A DNA stretch of 64,000 bases from positions 1,798,001 to 1,862,000 of the forward strand of contig OZ241337.1 in assembly GCA_965200435.1 (NCBI GenBank), given 5' to 3'. The notes below the pieces were generated by a model. That model made no database searches. It was not told the DNA's origin and saw only the letters and a program-made list of their open reading frames with translations. The DNA comes from Bin75 sp965200435 (lineage in GTDB: Bacteria > Nitrospirota > Nitrospiria > Nitrospirales > UBA8639). Both the position numbers and the translations under genes were made by a program. Positions 9,145 to 17,607 of the stretch are shown piece after piece (position 1 is the first letter of the stretch; every line of letters starts with the position of its first letter).

Positions 9145-10620
9145 ATGAAAAAGCTTTCCGCGATTGTCATCGCAGCGGGCCGGGGAAAACGCATGCGGTC
9201 CAAAACGGCCAAGGTGTTGCACCTCGTGGTCGGGCGCCCCCTGCTTTGGTACATGGTCTCGTTGGCCGGACGGGTCGCAGACGCCCGTGTAGTGGTGGTC
9301 ATCGGCCATCAGGCCGAACGGGTCAGGGCGTTTCTGGAACAAGCCAAAGCGGAGTTCGAGCCCTTCGACGTCGCCCTGCAACCCGACCAGTTGGGGACGG
9401 GCCATGCGGTGCAACAGGCCCAAGCCGTCCTGATGCCCAACGGGAAGGCTGCGAGCCGGCATTGCCTCATCCTGAACGCGGATACGCCGTTGTTGCGTCG
9501 GGCTACCGTGGAGCAGTTGTTAGCCCATCATGAAAAAACAAAAGCGACCCTGACCCTCCTGAGCACGGATCTGCCCAATCCCCGGGGCTATGGCCGCGTG
9601 GTCAGGGGCCCCAACGGGCACGTCCTCAAAGTGGTGGAGGAGTCCGATGCCACTCGGGCTGAGCGCGCCCTCCACGAAGTGAACGTCGGAACCTACGTGG
9701 TCGACACGTTGTTTCTGTTCAAGGCCCTGGCCCGGGTCCATTCTCATAATGCTCAAGGCGAATATTATCTGACCGATCTCGTGGGCTTGGCCGTGGCCGA
9801 TGGGTGCCGGATCGCGGGTCTGAAGGTTGCCGATTCCTCGGAGTGTACCGGGGTCAATTCCCGGGAGCATCTCGCCGTCGTCGAGCAGGCGATGCGGCAA
9901 CGTATCCGGACGCGCTGGTTGCAGGCCGGCGTGACCATGCTCGATCCCCGGACCACGTTTATCGATGACACGGTCACGATCGGCAGGGATACCGTGCTCT
10001 ACCCGGGCGTGACCCTGGAAGGTCAAACGGCCATCGGGGCCGATTGTGTCATTCGATCCCATGTCCGGGTGACGAACAGCGTAGTGGGAAACGCCGTGAC
10101 CATCGAAGACAGTTCCGTGGCAGATCGTGCGGTCATCGAGGATTTGGCCACGGTCGGGCCGTTCGCGCATCTGCGGCCCGGGGCGGTGTTGCGGAAACAG
10201 TCCAAGGTCGGGAATTTCGTCGAATTGAAAAATACGGAACTGGGTCCGGGGTCCAAGGCGAATCATCTGACGTATCTGGGTGATACGTCCGTGGGGAAGC
10301 GGGTCAATATCGGCGCGGGTACGATCACGTGTAATTATGACGGCTATCGCAAGGAGCGGACGACGATCGAGGACGAGGCGTTCATTGGCAGTGACGCGCA
10401 ACTGATTGCGCCTGTCAGGGTAGGCAAAGGCGCCGTCGTTGCTGCGGGCTCCACGATTACCCAAGACGTTCCACCCGACGCACTGGCTTTGTCACGAAGC
10501 CCGCAAGTCACTCGCGAAGAGTGGGCGGCCCGGCAGCGAGCCTATTATTCCGAGAATCCGTCAGCCGTGCAGAAGTCCACCTCTTCTGCCCGTGGGAGAA
10601 GAAAAGGTTCCAAGAGTTAG
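9145..10620 (+). CDS. glmU: Bifunctional GlcN-1-P acetyltransferase / GlcNAc-1-P uridyltransferase
   Basis: The 491-residue enzyme makes UDP-GlcNAc, the precursor of peptidoglycan and lipopolysaccharide, in two steps. The N-terminal uridyltransferase domain (about residues 1-235) has the nucleotide motif VIAAGRGKRMRSKTAKVLH, QLGTGHAVQQA and LNADTPLL. The C-terminal half (about 255-460) is a left-handed beta-helix of hexapeptide repeats with the acetyltransferase motif GAGTITCNYDGY. The length is slightly above the usual ~455 because of a charged, unconserved tail. glmS, the preceding step in the same pathway, follows after an intergenic region filled with repeats, so a single operon is doubtful. 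Confidence 0.96.
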   Translation: MKKLSAIVIAAGRGKRMRSKTAKVLHLVVGRPLLWYMVSLAGRVADARVVVVIGHQAERVRAFLEQAKAEFEPFDVALQPDQLGTGHAVQQAQAVLMPNGKAASRHCLILNADTPLLRRATVEQLLAHHEKTKATLTLLSTDLPNPRGYGRVVRGPNGHVLKVVEESDATRAERALHEVNVGTYVVDTLFLFKALARVHSHNAQGEYYLTDLVGLAVADGCRIAGLKVADSSECTGVNSREHLAVVEQAMRQRIRTRWLQAGVTMLDPRTTFIDDTVTIGRDTVLYPGVTLEGQTAIGADCVIRSHVRVTNSVVGNAVTIEDSSVADRAVIEDLATVGPFAHLRPGAVLRKQSKVGNFVELKNTELGPGSKANHLTYLGDTSVGKRVNIGAGTITCNYDGYRKERTTIEDEAFIGSDAQLIAPVRVGKGAVVAAGSTITQDVPPDALALSRSPQVTREEWAARQRAYYSENPSAVQKSTSSARGRRKGSKS

Positions 10621-10640
10621 CCGTGTGGCACTCATAAACG

Positions 10641-10755
10641 TCATCCCCGACATTGGTCATCGGGGATCTGGAACCTGTCGGTCGGATGAGCGTCGCGTAA
10701 TCCGACAAAGGATTGGATCTGTCGGGTTACGCCGTGGCGGCTAACCCGACCTACG
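10641..10755. repeat. Hairpin repeat plus tandem REP pair
   Basis: An inverted repeat ATCCCCGA...TCGGGGAT (about 10642-10667) lies just after glmU and could act as a transcription-attenuating hairpin, though no T-run follows. Two REP units come next: 10681-10706 (GTCGGATGAGC / GTAATCCGAC) and 10720-10755 (GTCGGGTTACGCC / GCTAACCCGAC). Confidence 0.65.
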
Positions 10756-10788
10756 AGGGCTAAAAGGAGCACACAAAATATCTCTAAG

Positions 10789-10927
10789 GACCATCTGATT
10801 TCGTGTGATAGCGGGATGCAGGGCCAGGCGTCCCGGAGCGAAACCCGAAGCGTATCAGAGAGAGGTGAGGGGTGAGCGAGGACACCACGCCGCCATGCGC
10901 CCGATCGTGCACGAAATCAGAGGTTCC
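10789..10927 (+). mobile_element. MITE-like element, copy 1
   Basis: This 139-bp non-coding element has terminal inverted repeats GGACCATCTGATTTCGTG / CACGAAATCAGAGGTTCC. It is flanked by a perfect 4-bp direct repeat CTAA (10785-10788 and 10928-10931). It belongs to the family of eight copies in this window and lies in the glmU-glmS gap, same orientation as the genes. Confidence 0.8.
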
Positions 10928-10968
10928 CTAATAGGAATCAATGGTTCCATGAAGGTGACAAACGGAAT

Positions 10969-12798
10969 ATGTGTGGCATCATAGGATATGTCGGGGATGA
11001 CAATGCTGCTGGGGTGCTCATGCAGGGCCTGAGGCGGCTGGAGTATCGAGGCTATGATTCAGCGGGGATTGCCGTGTTGCAGCATGGTCGGATCGAGATC
11101 CGTCGAAGCGTCGGCAAATTGCTGTATCTGGAAGACGCGCTGAAAGAAGAGCATCTCTCCGGGACAATCGGGATCGGGCATACGCGATGGGCCACGCACG
11201 GCAAACCTTCCGAACAGAACGCCCATCCCCATCGGTCCGGCAACGTCGTCATCGTGCACAACGGCATTATCGAAAATTACCTGACCCACAAACGGCGCCT
11301 GGAAAATGCGGGGTACCGGTTCGAATCGGAGACGGATACCGAAGTCATCGCCCATTTGTTGGCGTTTCACATGGAAGATGGGCACTCCCTCGAGCAGGCA
11401 TTTCGCGTGACGGTGCGGGGATTGCACGGGAGCTATGCCATTGCCGGCATGTGCGTGAGTGAGCCCGGGACTCTGGTGGTGACCAAGTCGGGCTGCCCGC
11501 TGGTTCTGGGGCAGAGTGAGAAAGCCGCTTTCCTGGCCTCCGACGTGACGCCGTTGCTTGCCCATACCCGCCAAGTGACGTTTTTGGAAGACGGGGACAT
11601 CGGAACGTTGACGCCGATCGGCATGACGGTGACCGGTGCGGATGGATGCCCCGCGCGCAGGGAGATGGTCCGAATCGACTGGAACGCGGAAGCCGCGGAA
11701 AAAGGTGGATATTCGCACTTCATGCTCAAGGAAATTCATGAGCAGCCGCAAGCCATCCTCGACACGCTGCGGGGTCGCTACAGTTATGACTCGGGTGAAG
11801 CGGATTTACCGGATTTGGCGATTACGCCCGATCAGTTACGGGATGCCCGGTCGATCTGGATCGTCGCGTGCGGAACGTCCTGGCACGCCGGCCTGGTGGG
11901 CAAATATTTGTTTGAGGCACTCGTTCACAAACCGGTCCAGGTCGACATCGGCTCGGAATTCCGGTATCGCAATCCGATGGTCCAGGAGGGGGACGTGTTT
12001 ATCGCCCTTTCGCAATCGGGAGAAACCGCGGATACGCTGGCTGCCGCCAGGGAGGCCAGGCGATTGGGTGCGCACGTCCTGTCGATCGTGAACGTTGTCG
12101 GCAGCACGCTGGCTAGGGAATCCGACGGCGTGATCGACATCCGTTGCGGACCGGAGATCAGCGTGGCCTCGACCAAAGCCTTCACCAGCCAGGTCATAGC
12201 CCTGTATCTCCTGGCCCTGCACGTCGGACGAGTGCGCCAAGTCCTGAGCGTAGAAGACGGCCAATGGTGGCTGGATCAATTTATGACCCTGCCCGGACAC
12301 GTGGAGTGCGTTATCAGACGGGAAGCCGAATTCGTGACAATGGCGAAACGATTCCACCTGAAAAACAACTTTCTCTATCTCGGCCGGGGAATCAATTATC
12401 CGATTGCCTTGGAAGGCGCGCTCAAGCTCAAAGAAATTTCCTATATCCACGCAGAAGGATACGCGGCGGGAGAAATGAAGCACGGCCCCATTGCCCTGAT
12501 CGACGAAGATATGCCGGTGGTGGTCCTGGCCCCGCGGGACCGGTTATACGACAAAACCGTGAGTAATCTCATGGAAGTCAAGGCGCGAAGCGCGCCGGTC
12601 ATTGCATTTGTGAGTGAGCGAGAACAGGAGCTGGAAGCCTTGGCCGATTGCGTCTTCAGGATTCCCAACACCCATGCTTTGCTTTCGCCGATTCCCTTCA
12701 CGGTCGCGCTCCAACTGCTGGCGTACCACATTGCGACGTTGCGCAACATCGACGTCGATCGCCCGCGGAACTTGGCGAAAAGCGTGACCGTGGAGTAG
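10969..12798 (+). CDS. glmS: Glutamine-fructose-6-phosphate aminotransferase (isomerizing)
   Basis: The 609-residue enzyme converts fructose-6-phosphate and glutamine to glucosamine-6-phosphate, the first committed step to UDP-GlcNAc. The nucleophile cysteine follows the initiator Met (MCGIIGYVG), and the class II glutaminase motifs GHTRWATHG and HNGIIENY follow. Two SIS domains occupy about residues 285-600 (ACGTSWHAG, SQSGETADT, EISVASTKAFTSQ, the C-terminal lobe, and the NLAKSVTVE end). The length is canonical. The start codon follows the 8-copy repeat element copy 1 by 38 bp, so its promoter may lie within or next to that element. Confidence 0.97.
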   Translation: MCGIIGYVGDDNAAGVLMQGLRRLEYRGYDSAGIAVLQHGRIEIRRSVGKLLYLEDALKEEHLSGTIGIGHTRWATHGKPSEQNAHPHRSGNVVIVHNGIIENYLTHKRRLENAGYRFESETDTEVIAHLLAFHMEDGHSLEQAFRVTVRGLHGSYAIAGMCVSEPGTLVVTKSGCPLVLGQSEKAAFLASDVTPLLAHTRQVTFLEDGDIGTLTPIGMTVTGADGCPARREMVRIDWNAEAAEKGGYSHFMLKEIHEQPQAILDTLRGRYSYDSGEADLPDLAITPDQLRDARSIWIVACGTSWHAGLVGKYLFEALVHKPVQVDIGSEFRYRNPMVQEGDVFIALSQSGETADTLAAAREARRLGAHVLSIVNVVGSTLARESDGVIDIRCGPEISVASTKAFTSQVIALYLLALHVGRVRQVLSVEDGQWWLDQFMTLPGHVECVIRREAEFVTMAKRFHLKNNFLYLGRGINYPIALEGALKLKEISYIHAEGYAAGEMKHGPIALIDEDMPVVVLAPRDRLYDKTVSNLMEVKARSAPVIAFVSEREQELEALADCVFRIPNTHALLSPIPFTVALQLLAYHIATLRNIDVDRPRNLAKSVTVE

Positions 12799-12815
12799 GT
12801 CATCGAAGATCCCCC

Positions 12816-13322
12816 GTGAGTACGTTTCATCTGTGGATTGTCCCGACGGGGGCGGTGGGCGACCGGCTTGCCGGCGTGATCGCCGGCCTGAGCACTCGTT
12901 ATCACGGCCCGGTATTCGATCCCCATCTCACCTTGCTCGGCAGACTCGAAGGGGAGGAAGGGGTTCTGGTTGACCGCACGCGCCAATTGGTGTGCGCGCG
13001 TCAGCCTTTCGAGGTTCGACTCGAGGCGCCGGGCTATGAGGCGCAATACTTTCGCTGCCTCTTTCTGCCGGTGGCGCCGTCTCCGCCTCTCCTGGACACT
13101 CATCGACGGGCCATGCAGATCTTCAACGCACAATCGAGGAGTGCCTTCGACCCGCACGTCAGCCTCTTGTACGGGCTGTTTTCCGAAAGAATGAAGCAAG
13201 AGATCATCAAAGCCTTGCCCCCTGACCTGCCCCCCAGCTTTTCCGTCTCACGCTTCCAACTCATTCGAGCCGATTCTCCAAACCCACAAAATTGGCAGGC
13301 CGTGGAGATCCTGGATATGTGA
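12816..13322 (+). CDS. 2H phosphoesterase / cyclic phosphodiesterase-like protein
   Basis: The 168-residue product belongs to the 2H phosphoesterase superfamily. Members hydrolyse or form 2',5' or cyclic phosphodiester bonds in nucleotides or RNA ends. Two HxT/S signature motifs are present, DPHLTLLG (about residues 34-41) and DPHVSLLYG (about 112-120), spaced as expected for the paired catalytic histidines. It resembles plant/yeast-type CPDase proteins more than bacterial ThpR. I chose GTG 12816 because it lies 17 bp after glmS and leads straight into the first beta strand (STFHLWIVP). The substrate is unknown. Confidence 0.8.
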   Translation: MSTFHLWIVPTGAVGDRLAGVIAGLSTRYHGPVFDPHLTLLGRLEGEEGVLVDRTRQLVCARQPFEVRLEAPGYEAQYFRCLFLPVAPSPPLLDTHRRAMQIFNAQSRSAFDPHVSLLYGLFSERMKQEIIKALPPDLPPSFSVSRFQLIRADSPNPQNWQAVEILDM

Positions 13323-13349
13323 ATGGGCCTATGGTTTCTTCTTCCCTCT

Positions 13350-13515
13350 TCCGTAGCTGTGCCATCTCTCGATGACAGATGTCGAGGGCAGGCTCATGGC
13401 GCTTTCTTGTCCTCCTACGGTCATCCCCGACAGTGGTCATCGGGGCTCCAGGGTTTCTGTCTTTGCCTTTGTAGTAGCCCCTTGTCGGATTACGCGACGC
13501 TAATCCGGCCTACGG
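13350..13515. repeat. Dispersed repeats and REP unit overlapping the lgt 3' end
   Basis: About 13358-13412 is a copy of the 'gccatctctcgatgacaga' repeat, followed by a CCCCGAC...TCGGGG hairpin (about 13424-13447). A REP unit (13483-13513) overlaps the last codons of lgt on the other strand. Confidence 0.6.
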
Positions 13516-14378
13516 CTGTTTCTGTAGCCTGCCAGGAGCATTGTGAGTCCGAGGAGAATCATGGGAACGCTTAAGATCTGCCCCATTGTCATGGGACCCA
13601 ACACAAATCCCAAATGCGCGTCCGGTTCTCGAAACAATTCGACAAGGCTTCGAGAGATGCCGTACCCGGCGATGAAACTCCAAAAGACCGTGCCGGGTGG
13701 CGTGGCCTTCTTTCCCAGGAACCAGAGGATCCCGAACAGGACCAATCCCTCCAACGCCGCCTCGTATAATTGCGAGGGATGACGACAGGCAGATCCGCCT
13801 CTCGGGAAGACCATGCACCAAGCGACATCTGTGGGCCGTCCGTACAACTCCCCGTTGATAAAATTCCCCAGACGTCCCAAGCCTAACCCGATCGGAGCCG
13901 TCTGCGCCGCCAGATCCGCTATCGTGTATGTGGCGAATCCCTTTCTATAACAGAACACCCAAAGCGCCAGGCACGTGCCGAGCAGCCCGCCGTGAAAGGA
14001 CATTCCGCCTTCCCACACGGCCAAAATTTTCAGGGGGTTCTGCAGGTAGTACGCCGTATTGTAAAAGAGGGTATAGCCCAACCGTCCCCCGAGAAACACG
14101 CCAAACGCGGCATACACAATCAAGTCGGACAACTGGTTGGCGCCTAACGGAACGTTTTGGCTGGCAGCCCGATGTCTGATCAGAAAATAGGCCGCCAGCA
14201 GTCCCAACAGGTACATCAGCCCATACCAACGAAATTGCAGCGGTCCCAACCGAAAAAAGACCGGATCAATCTCGGGAAAGGCGAGGGAAACCCACAACGG
14301 AGGGATGAAAGAGTGCAAAATGGATATCCAGTCGAAAAGACGGTTCTCACCACGGCTTGAATTGTACCAAGATGGCAC
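13500..14378 (-). CDS. lgt: Prolipoprotein diacylglyceryl transferase
   Basis: Lgt transfers diacylglycerol from phosphatidylglycerol to the lipobox cysteine of prolipoproteins in the inner membrane. The product has the family N-terminus (FPEIDPVFFRLGPLQFRWYG), seven predicted membrane helices, the HGG loop (GGMSFHGGLLG) and the signature GRLGNFINGELYGRPT. GTG 14378 gives 292 residues; a TTG at 14318 would give the more usual ~272, and neither ribosome site is convincing. The last residues (RRPD) and the TAG stop are encoded by a REP unit, so the natural C-terminus was probably replaced when the repeat inserted. Confidence 0.93.
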   Translation of the reverse strand: MPSWYNSSRGENRLFDWISILHSFIPPLWVSLAFPEIDPVFFRLGPLQFRWYGLMYLLGLLAAYFLIRHRAASQNVPLGANQLSDLIVYAAFGVFLGGRLGYTLFYNTAYYLQNPLKILAVWEGGMSFHGGLLGTCLALWVFCYRKGFATYTIADLAAQTAPIGLGLGRLGNFINGELYGRPTDVAWCMVFPRGGSACRHPSQLYEAALEGLVLFGILWFLGKKATPPGTVFWSFIAGYGISRSLVELFREPDAHLGFVLGPMTMGQILSVPMILLGLTMLLAGYRNSRRPD

Positions 14379-14464
14379 CCCATCCTAAGGAGGCGTTGCC
14401 GGTTTTTCAAGGGACGCCATGCCGTCAGGCCGAGCCTCGTATTTGTCATGGAATCTTCTTGTCT

Positions 14465-14640
14465 CTTTTGTGTCTCCGACTTTGTCGCAGCCGCATCTCA
14501 TGCGGCTCGGAAGGGCCGCTTGCCAAGACAACCCAGCCCTTTGTCGGATTATGCTCCGCTCATCCGACCTGCAGTTTCCGGCGGCTTCTCCGTCGTTGTC
14601 GTGGCTGCGTCTAATGACGCGGTGTTCCGACGAAGGGGGC
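14465..14640. repeat. Dispersed hairpin repeats and REP unit
   Basis: The gap upstream of lgt carries an AGCCGCAT-CTC-ATGCGGCT hairpin (about 14486-14505), a REP unit (about 14542-14572) and a degenerate 'gtagcggctgcgtc' repeat. No gene is supported between 14379 and 14890. Confidence 0.55.
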
Positions 14641-14646
14641 GGTTAG

Positions 14647-14787
14647 GGAACCTCTGATTTCGTGTGATAGCGGGATGCAGGGCCAGGCATCCCGGAGCGA
14701 AACCCGAAGCGTATCAGAGAGAGAGGTGAGGGGTGAGCGAGGACCCCACGCAGCCATGCGCCCGATCGTGCACGAAATCAGAGTTCC
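14647..14787 (+). mobile_element. MITE-like element, copy 2
   Basis: A 141-bp copy of the family with terminal repeats GGAACCTCTGATTTCGTG / CACGAAATCAGAGTTCC (one G lost on the right). It has a perfect 4-bp direct repeat TTAG on both sides (14643-14646, 14788-14791). It lies about 100 bp upstream of mrp. Confidence 0.8.
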
Positions 14788-14890
14788 TTAGGGTATGGTG
14801 GCGACCTCTACACGCATTTGCCTCTGTGGCTGGTAACGGGGTAGAGTTTGTGCAGGCACCCACGTGACGAATGGAAACGGAGGATCAGCA

Positions 14891-15772
14891 ATGAGCGACG
14901 AGGCTCCAGAACACGCGAGGCCGGCAAATGAGGCGGCTCCGGATGCCGTGTTGCCCGGCGTCAAGCATATTGTTGCGGTGGCGAGTGGAAAAGGCGGAGT
15001 CGGCAAATCCACGGTCTCCGCCAATTTGTCTGTGGCGTTGGCGCAGACCGGCGCGAAAGTCGGGCTGATGGATGCGGATATTTATGGCCCGAATATTCCC
15101 ATGATGATGGGGGTACCGGAACCCCCGGAGAAAGAGGGGAACAAAATTCGGCCCGCTGAAGCGCATGGCGTGAAGATCATGTCCATGGGGTTTTTTGTGC
15201 CGGAAGACACCGCCGTCGTATGGCGCGGTCCCATGGTGCATACCGCCATTCAGCAGTTTTTTCGTGACGTGTTGTGGGGAGAGTTGGACTACCTGTTGGT
15301 GGATTTGCCTCCGGGAACCGGAGATGCCCAACTCAGTCTCTCCCAGATTGTCCCCTTGACCGGCGCTGTGACGGTGACCACGCCCCAGGAAGTGGCGTTG
15401 TACGATGTCCGCAAGGGTCTGATGATGTTCAAAAAAGTGAACGTCCCTCTTTTAGGTATCATTGAAAATATGAGTTTCTTCGTCTGCGGGCATTGCGGAG
15501 AACGAACGGAGATCTTCTCGTTTGCCGGCGGCGAGCGCGCGGCGCAAAAATTCGACATTCCCTTTCTGGGCCGCATTCCCTTGGACCCTGCAATCCGCGA
15601 GGGTGGAGACGCGGGTATGCCTATCGTCGCCTCGGTTCCGGATTCTCCGCTTACTCAGGCGTTTCAGGGTGCTGCTGGGGCGTTGCAAGCACGCGTGAAA
15701 GAACTAACGAGTGAATCGCCGGGGGCAACCCTGAGCGACATGGTGAAGAAGTTGAAAGAACCCATGACATAA
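14891..15772 (+). CDS. mrp: Mrp/NBP35-family iron-sulfur carrier ATPase
   Basis: The 293-residue protein is a deviant-Walker P-loop ATPase of the Mrp/ApbC/NBP35 group that carries and delivers [4Fe-4S] clusters. The deviant Walker A is GKGGVGKST (about residues 33-41), the Walker A' and switch segments follow (MDADIYGPN, LLVDLPPGTGD), and the cluster-bridging CxxC is VCGHCGE (about 198-204). The N-terminal MIP18-like domain of E. coli Mrp is absent. The start ATG 14891 is fixed by a strong GGAGGA ribosome site 7 nt upstream. A Rieske-type ferredoxin gene follows on the same strand. Confidence 0.93.
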   Translation: MSDEAPEHARPANEAAPDAVLPGVKHIVAVASGKGGVGKSTVSANLSVALAQTGAKVGLMDADIYGPNIPMMMGVPEPPEKEGNKIRPAEAHGVKIMSMGFFVPEDTAVVWRGPMVHTAIQQFFRDVLWGELDYLLVDLPPGTGDAQLSLSQIVPLTGAVTVTTPQEVALYDVRKGLMMFKKVNVPLLGIIENMSFFVCGHCGERTEIFSFAGGERAAQKFDIPFLGRIPLDPAIREGGDAGMPIVASVPDSPLTQAFQGAAGALQARVKELTSESPGATLSDMVKKLKEPMT

Positions 15773-15863
15773 CGAAAGGCGCAGGGTCCATTCACCATCT
15801 TCCTCAGGCAGCGGGTCGGAGATGAGGGGAAACAGGCTCTTTTTAATCGGTGGAGGAATCCCC

Positions 15864-16187
15864 ATGGCAGCAATGGTCAAAGTAGCGAATACTGAGGAGT
15901 TGGAACCCGGGCAAGGCACGGTCGTCGAAGTCGGAGACAAGGAGATTGCCCTCTTTAACGTCGATGGAACATTTTATGCCTTGGACAACATCTGTACGCA
16001 TCGCGGGGGACCGTTAGGCGAAGGTGATTTGAACGGCGAAGTCGTTGCCTGTCCCTGGCACGGTTGGGAATACAACGTGACAACTGGGGATTGTCTCACG
16101 AATCCGTCCGCCTGCGTGGCCCGGTTCCCGGTGGTGGTGGAAGGGAGCGAAATCAAGGTCGACCCCGAACCGGCTTCCCAAGCTTGA
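15864..16187 (+). CDS. Rieske [2Fe-2S] ferredoxin
   Basis: The 107-residue product is a small soluble Rieske protein of the type that feeds electrons to dioxygenases or serves as a nitrite-reductase small-subunit-like module. Both cluster-binding motifs are intact: CTHRGGPL (about residues 44-51) and CPWHGWEY (about 63-70). No membrane helix is present, so it is cytoplasmic. ATG 15864 follows a perfect GGAGGA ribosome site. It sits 91 bp after the Fe-S carrier gene mrp, which suggests shared expression but no specific pathway. Confidence 0.9.
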   Translation: MAAMVKVANTEELEPGQGTVVEVGDKEIALFNVDGTFYALDNICTHRGGPLGEGDLNGEVVACPWHGWEYNVTTGDCLTNPSACVARFPVVVEGSEIKVDPEPASQA

Positions 16188-16384
16188 GTCACAACATCTT
16201 GTCGTACGCGCTCCGTGGTCCTTCTGGGTGTAACGAAGCCTCTCGTAGTTGGGGCGCTCGGTTACGCAAACGACGAGAGCGTTTCTTTCCGTCGCTCAGA
16301 CAAGCATTCCCTCCGGGATAACGGAATGACAGAGAACCATCGGGCGATAAGGCCGTCAAGGTATGGCCGGCGTCCGGCAAAGCC

Positions 16385-17242
16385 ATGAAAGGCAAAATGA
16401 ATGACAAGGCACATCGGCGTAGCCGGTACGACCCAATCCGATTGCCGCGTCGTCCGCCCAGCTTGGCTAAGCTGGATATGGCGAAGCACGTTGACCGTAA
16501 GGAATACGAGGTCAAGCTTGCCCGGCTTCAGGTGCGTTTGAAGGAACTCTCGGTGGCCTACCAGTCGCAGGGCCGGCGCGCGGTCATTGTCCTGGAAGGG
16601 TGGGACGCTGCAGGCAAGGGAGGCGTCATCCGGCGTATGCACTGGCCGCTTGACCCGCGTGGGCTCAAAGTCTGGCCGATCTCCGCACCGACCCCTGATG
16701 AGCTCGAGCAACATTACCTGTCCCGCTTCTGGACGCGCGTGCCACGGTCCGGGCAGATCGTCGTCTTTGACCGCTCCTGGTACGGCCGGGTGCTGGTGGA
16801 GCGGATCGAAGGCTATGCTACAAAGACCGAATGGCAACGTGCCTACGCCGAGATCAATGAATTCGAGCGCATGCTCGATGACGACGGCATCCGTCTCGTC
16901 AAGATCTTTCTGCACATCACGCCGGAAGAGCAACTCGCGCGATTCAGGGTGCGCTTCGAAGATCCGCTCAAGCGCTGGAAGTTATCCCAAGAAGACCTCC
17001 GCAACCGGGCTCGCTGGGCCGACTATGAAGTGGCGATCGAAGAGATGTTCCAACGGACGTCGACGGTCAAGCGGCCGTGGATCGTGATTCCTGCTAACAG
17101 CAAGCATTATGCCCGTCTTGCCGCGATCAGCGCCATCGTCAAACGGCTGGCAGATGGAGTGGACCTGTCCCCTGCCGTCCTCGACCCCGGCTTCGAACAA
17201 CGAGTACGCAAGCTCCTCGGGCTCGGTCAGCCCCCCGGATGA
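16385..17242 (+). CDS. Polyphosphate kinase 2 family protein
   Basis: The 285-residue single-domain protein belongs to the PPK2 family, which uses polyphosphate to phosphorylate nucleoside mono- or diphosphates (or the reverse). The Walker A is EGWDAAGKGG (about residues 71-80), the Walker B is VFDRSWYGR (about 127-135), and the lid helix with arginines follows (KRWKLSQEDLRNR). Subclass (NMP or NDP substrate) cannot be decided by eye. The ATG at 16385 has a moderate ribosome site; ATG 16397 is also possible. A repeat element lies immediately 3'. The H+-pyrophosphatase near 57 kb is another phosphoanhydride-energy enzyme in the window. Confidence 0.9.
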   Translation: MKGKMNDKAHRRSRYDPIRLPRRPPSLAKLDMAKHVDRKEYEVKLARLQVRLKELSVAYQSQGRRAVIVLEGWDAAGKGGVIRRMHWPLDPRGLKVWPISAPTPDELEQHYLSRFWTRVPRSGQIVVFDRSWYGRVLVERIEGYATKTEWQRAYAEINEFERMLDDDGIRLVKIFLHITPEEQLARFRVRFEDPLKRWKLSQEDLRNRARWADYEVAIEEMFQRTSTVKRPWIVIPANSKHYARLAAISAIVKRLADGVDLSPAVLDPGFEQRVRKLLGLGQPPG

Positions 17243-17254
17243 AAAACACGCTAG

Positions 17255-17396
17255 GGAACCTCTGATTGAGTGCACTATCGGGCGCATGGCTGCGTTGTGT
17301 CCTCGCTCAACCCTCACCTATCTCTATGATACGCTTCGGGTTTTGCTCCGGGACGCCTTGCCCTGCATCCCGCTATCACACTCAATCAGAGGTTCC
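17255..17396 (-). mobile_element. MITE-like element, copy 3 (inverted, variant arms)
   Basis: A 142-bp copy in the opposite orientation to copies 1 and 2. Its terminal arms read CTGATTGAGTG / CACTCAATCAG instead of the consensus CTGATTTCGTG / CACGAAATCAG, with both arms changed so that they still pair. Flanks are CTAG (17251-17254) and TTAG (17397-17400), one mismatch apart. Confidence 0.8.
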
Positions 17397-17607
17397 TTAG
17401 CGTCGCACTGGCAACAGACGAGCGGTTAAACACGTCAGGATTGACTTGAGCCTCGCCTTAGTAGCACTCTCCTGAAAATTTATGTGGTCGTTGATGATCG
17501 CGTTGGCTGGGAAACCGCATGAGAACCGGAAGCCGAAGAAATTTTGAACATCGTCACATCATTTCGGAAAGCCGTCTTAAGAGCGGTGTGCCTGGACGGG
17601 TCAGGCC

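Noticed and set aside
9520..10464. A 314-codon minus-strand open frame opposite glmU
   Set aside because: It has repetitive His/Arg/Gly-rich composition typical of an antisense shadow; glmU is clearly the coding frame.
10642..10667. Hairpin after glmU as a rho-independent terminator
   Set aside because: The stem is good but no T-run follows, and the same hairpin recurs in many gaps as a dispersed repeat, so it was listed as a repeat.
10785..10931. MITE family as IS630/mariner-derived with TA duplication
   Set aside because: A central TA is present, but identical 4-bp flanks (CTAA, TTAG, TTAA, CTTA) fit an IS5-group 4-bp duplication better than a 2-bp one.
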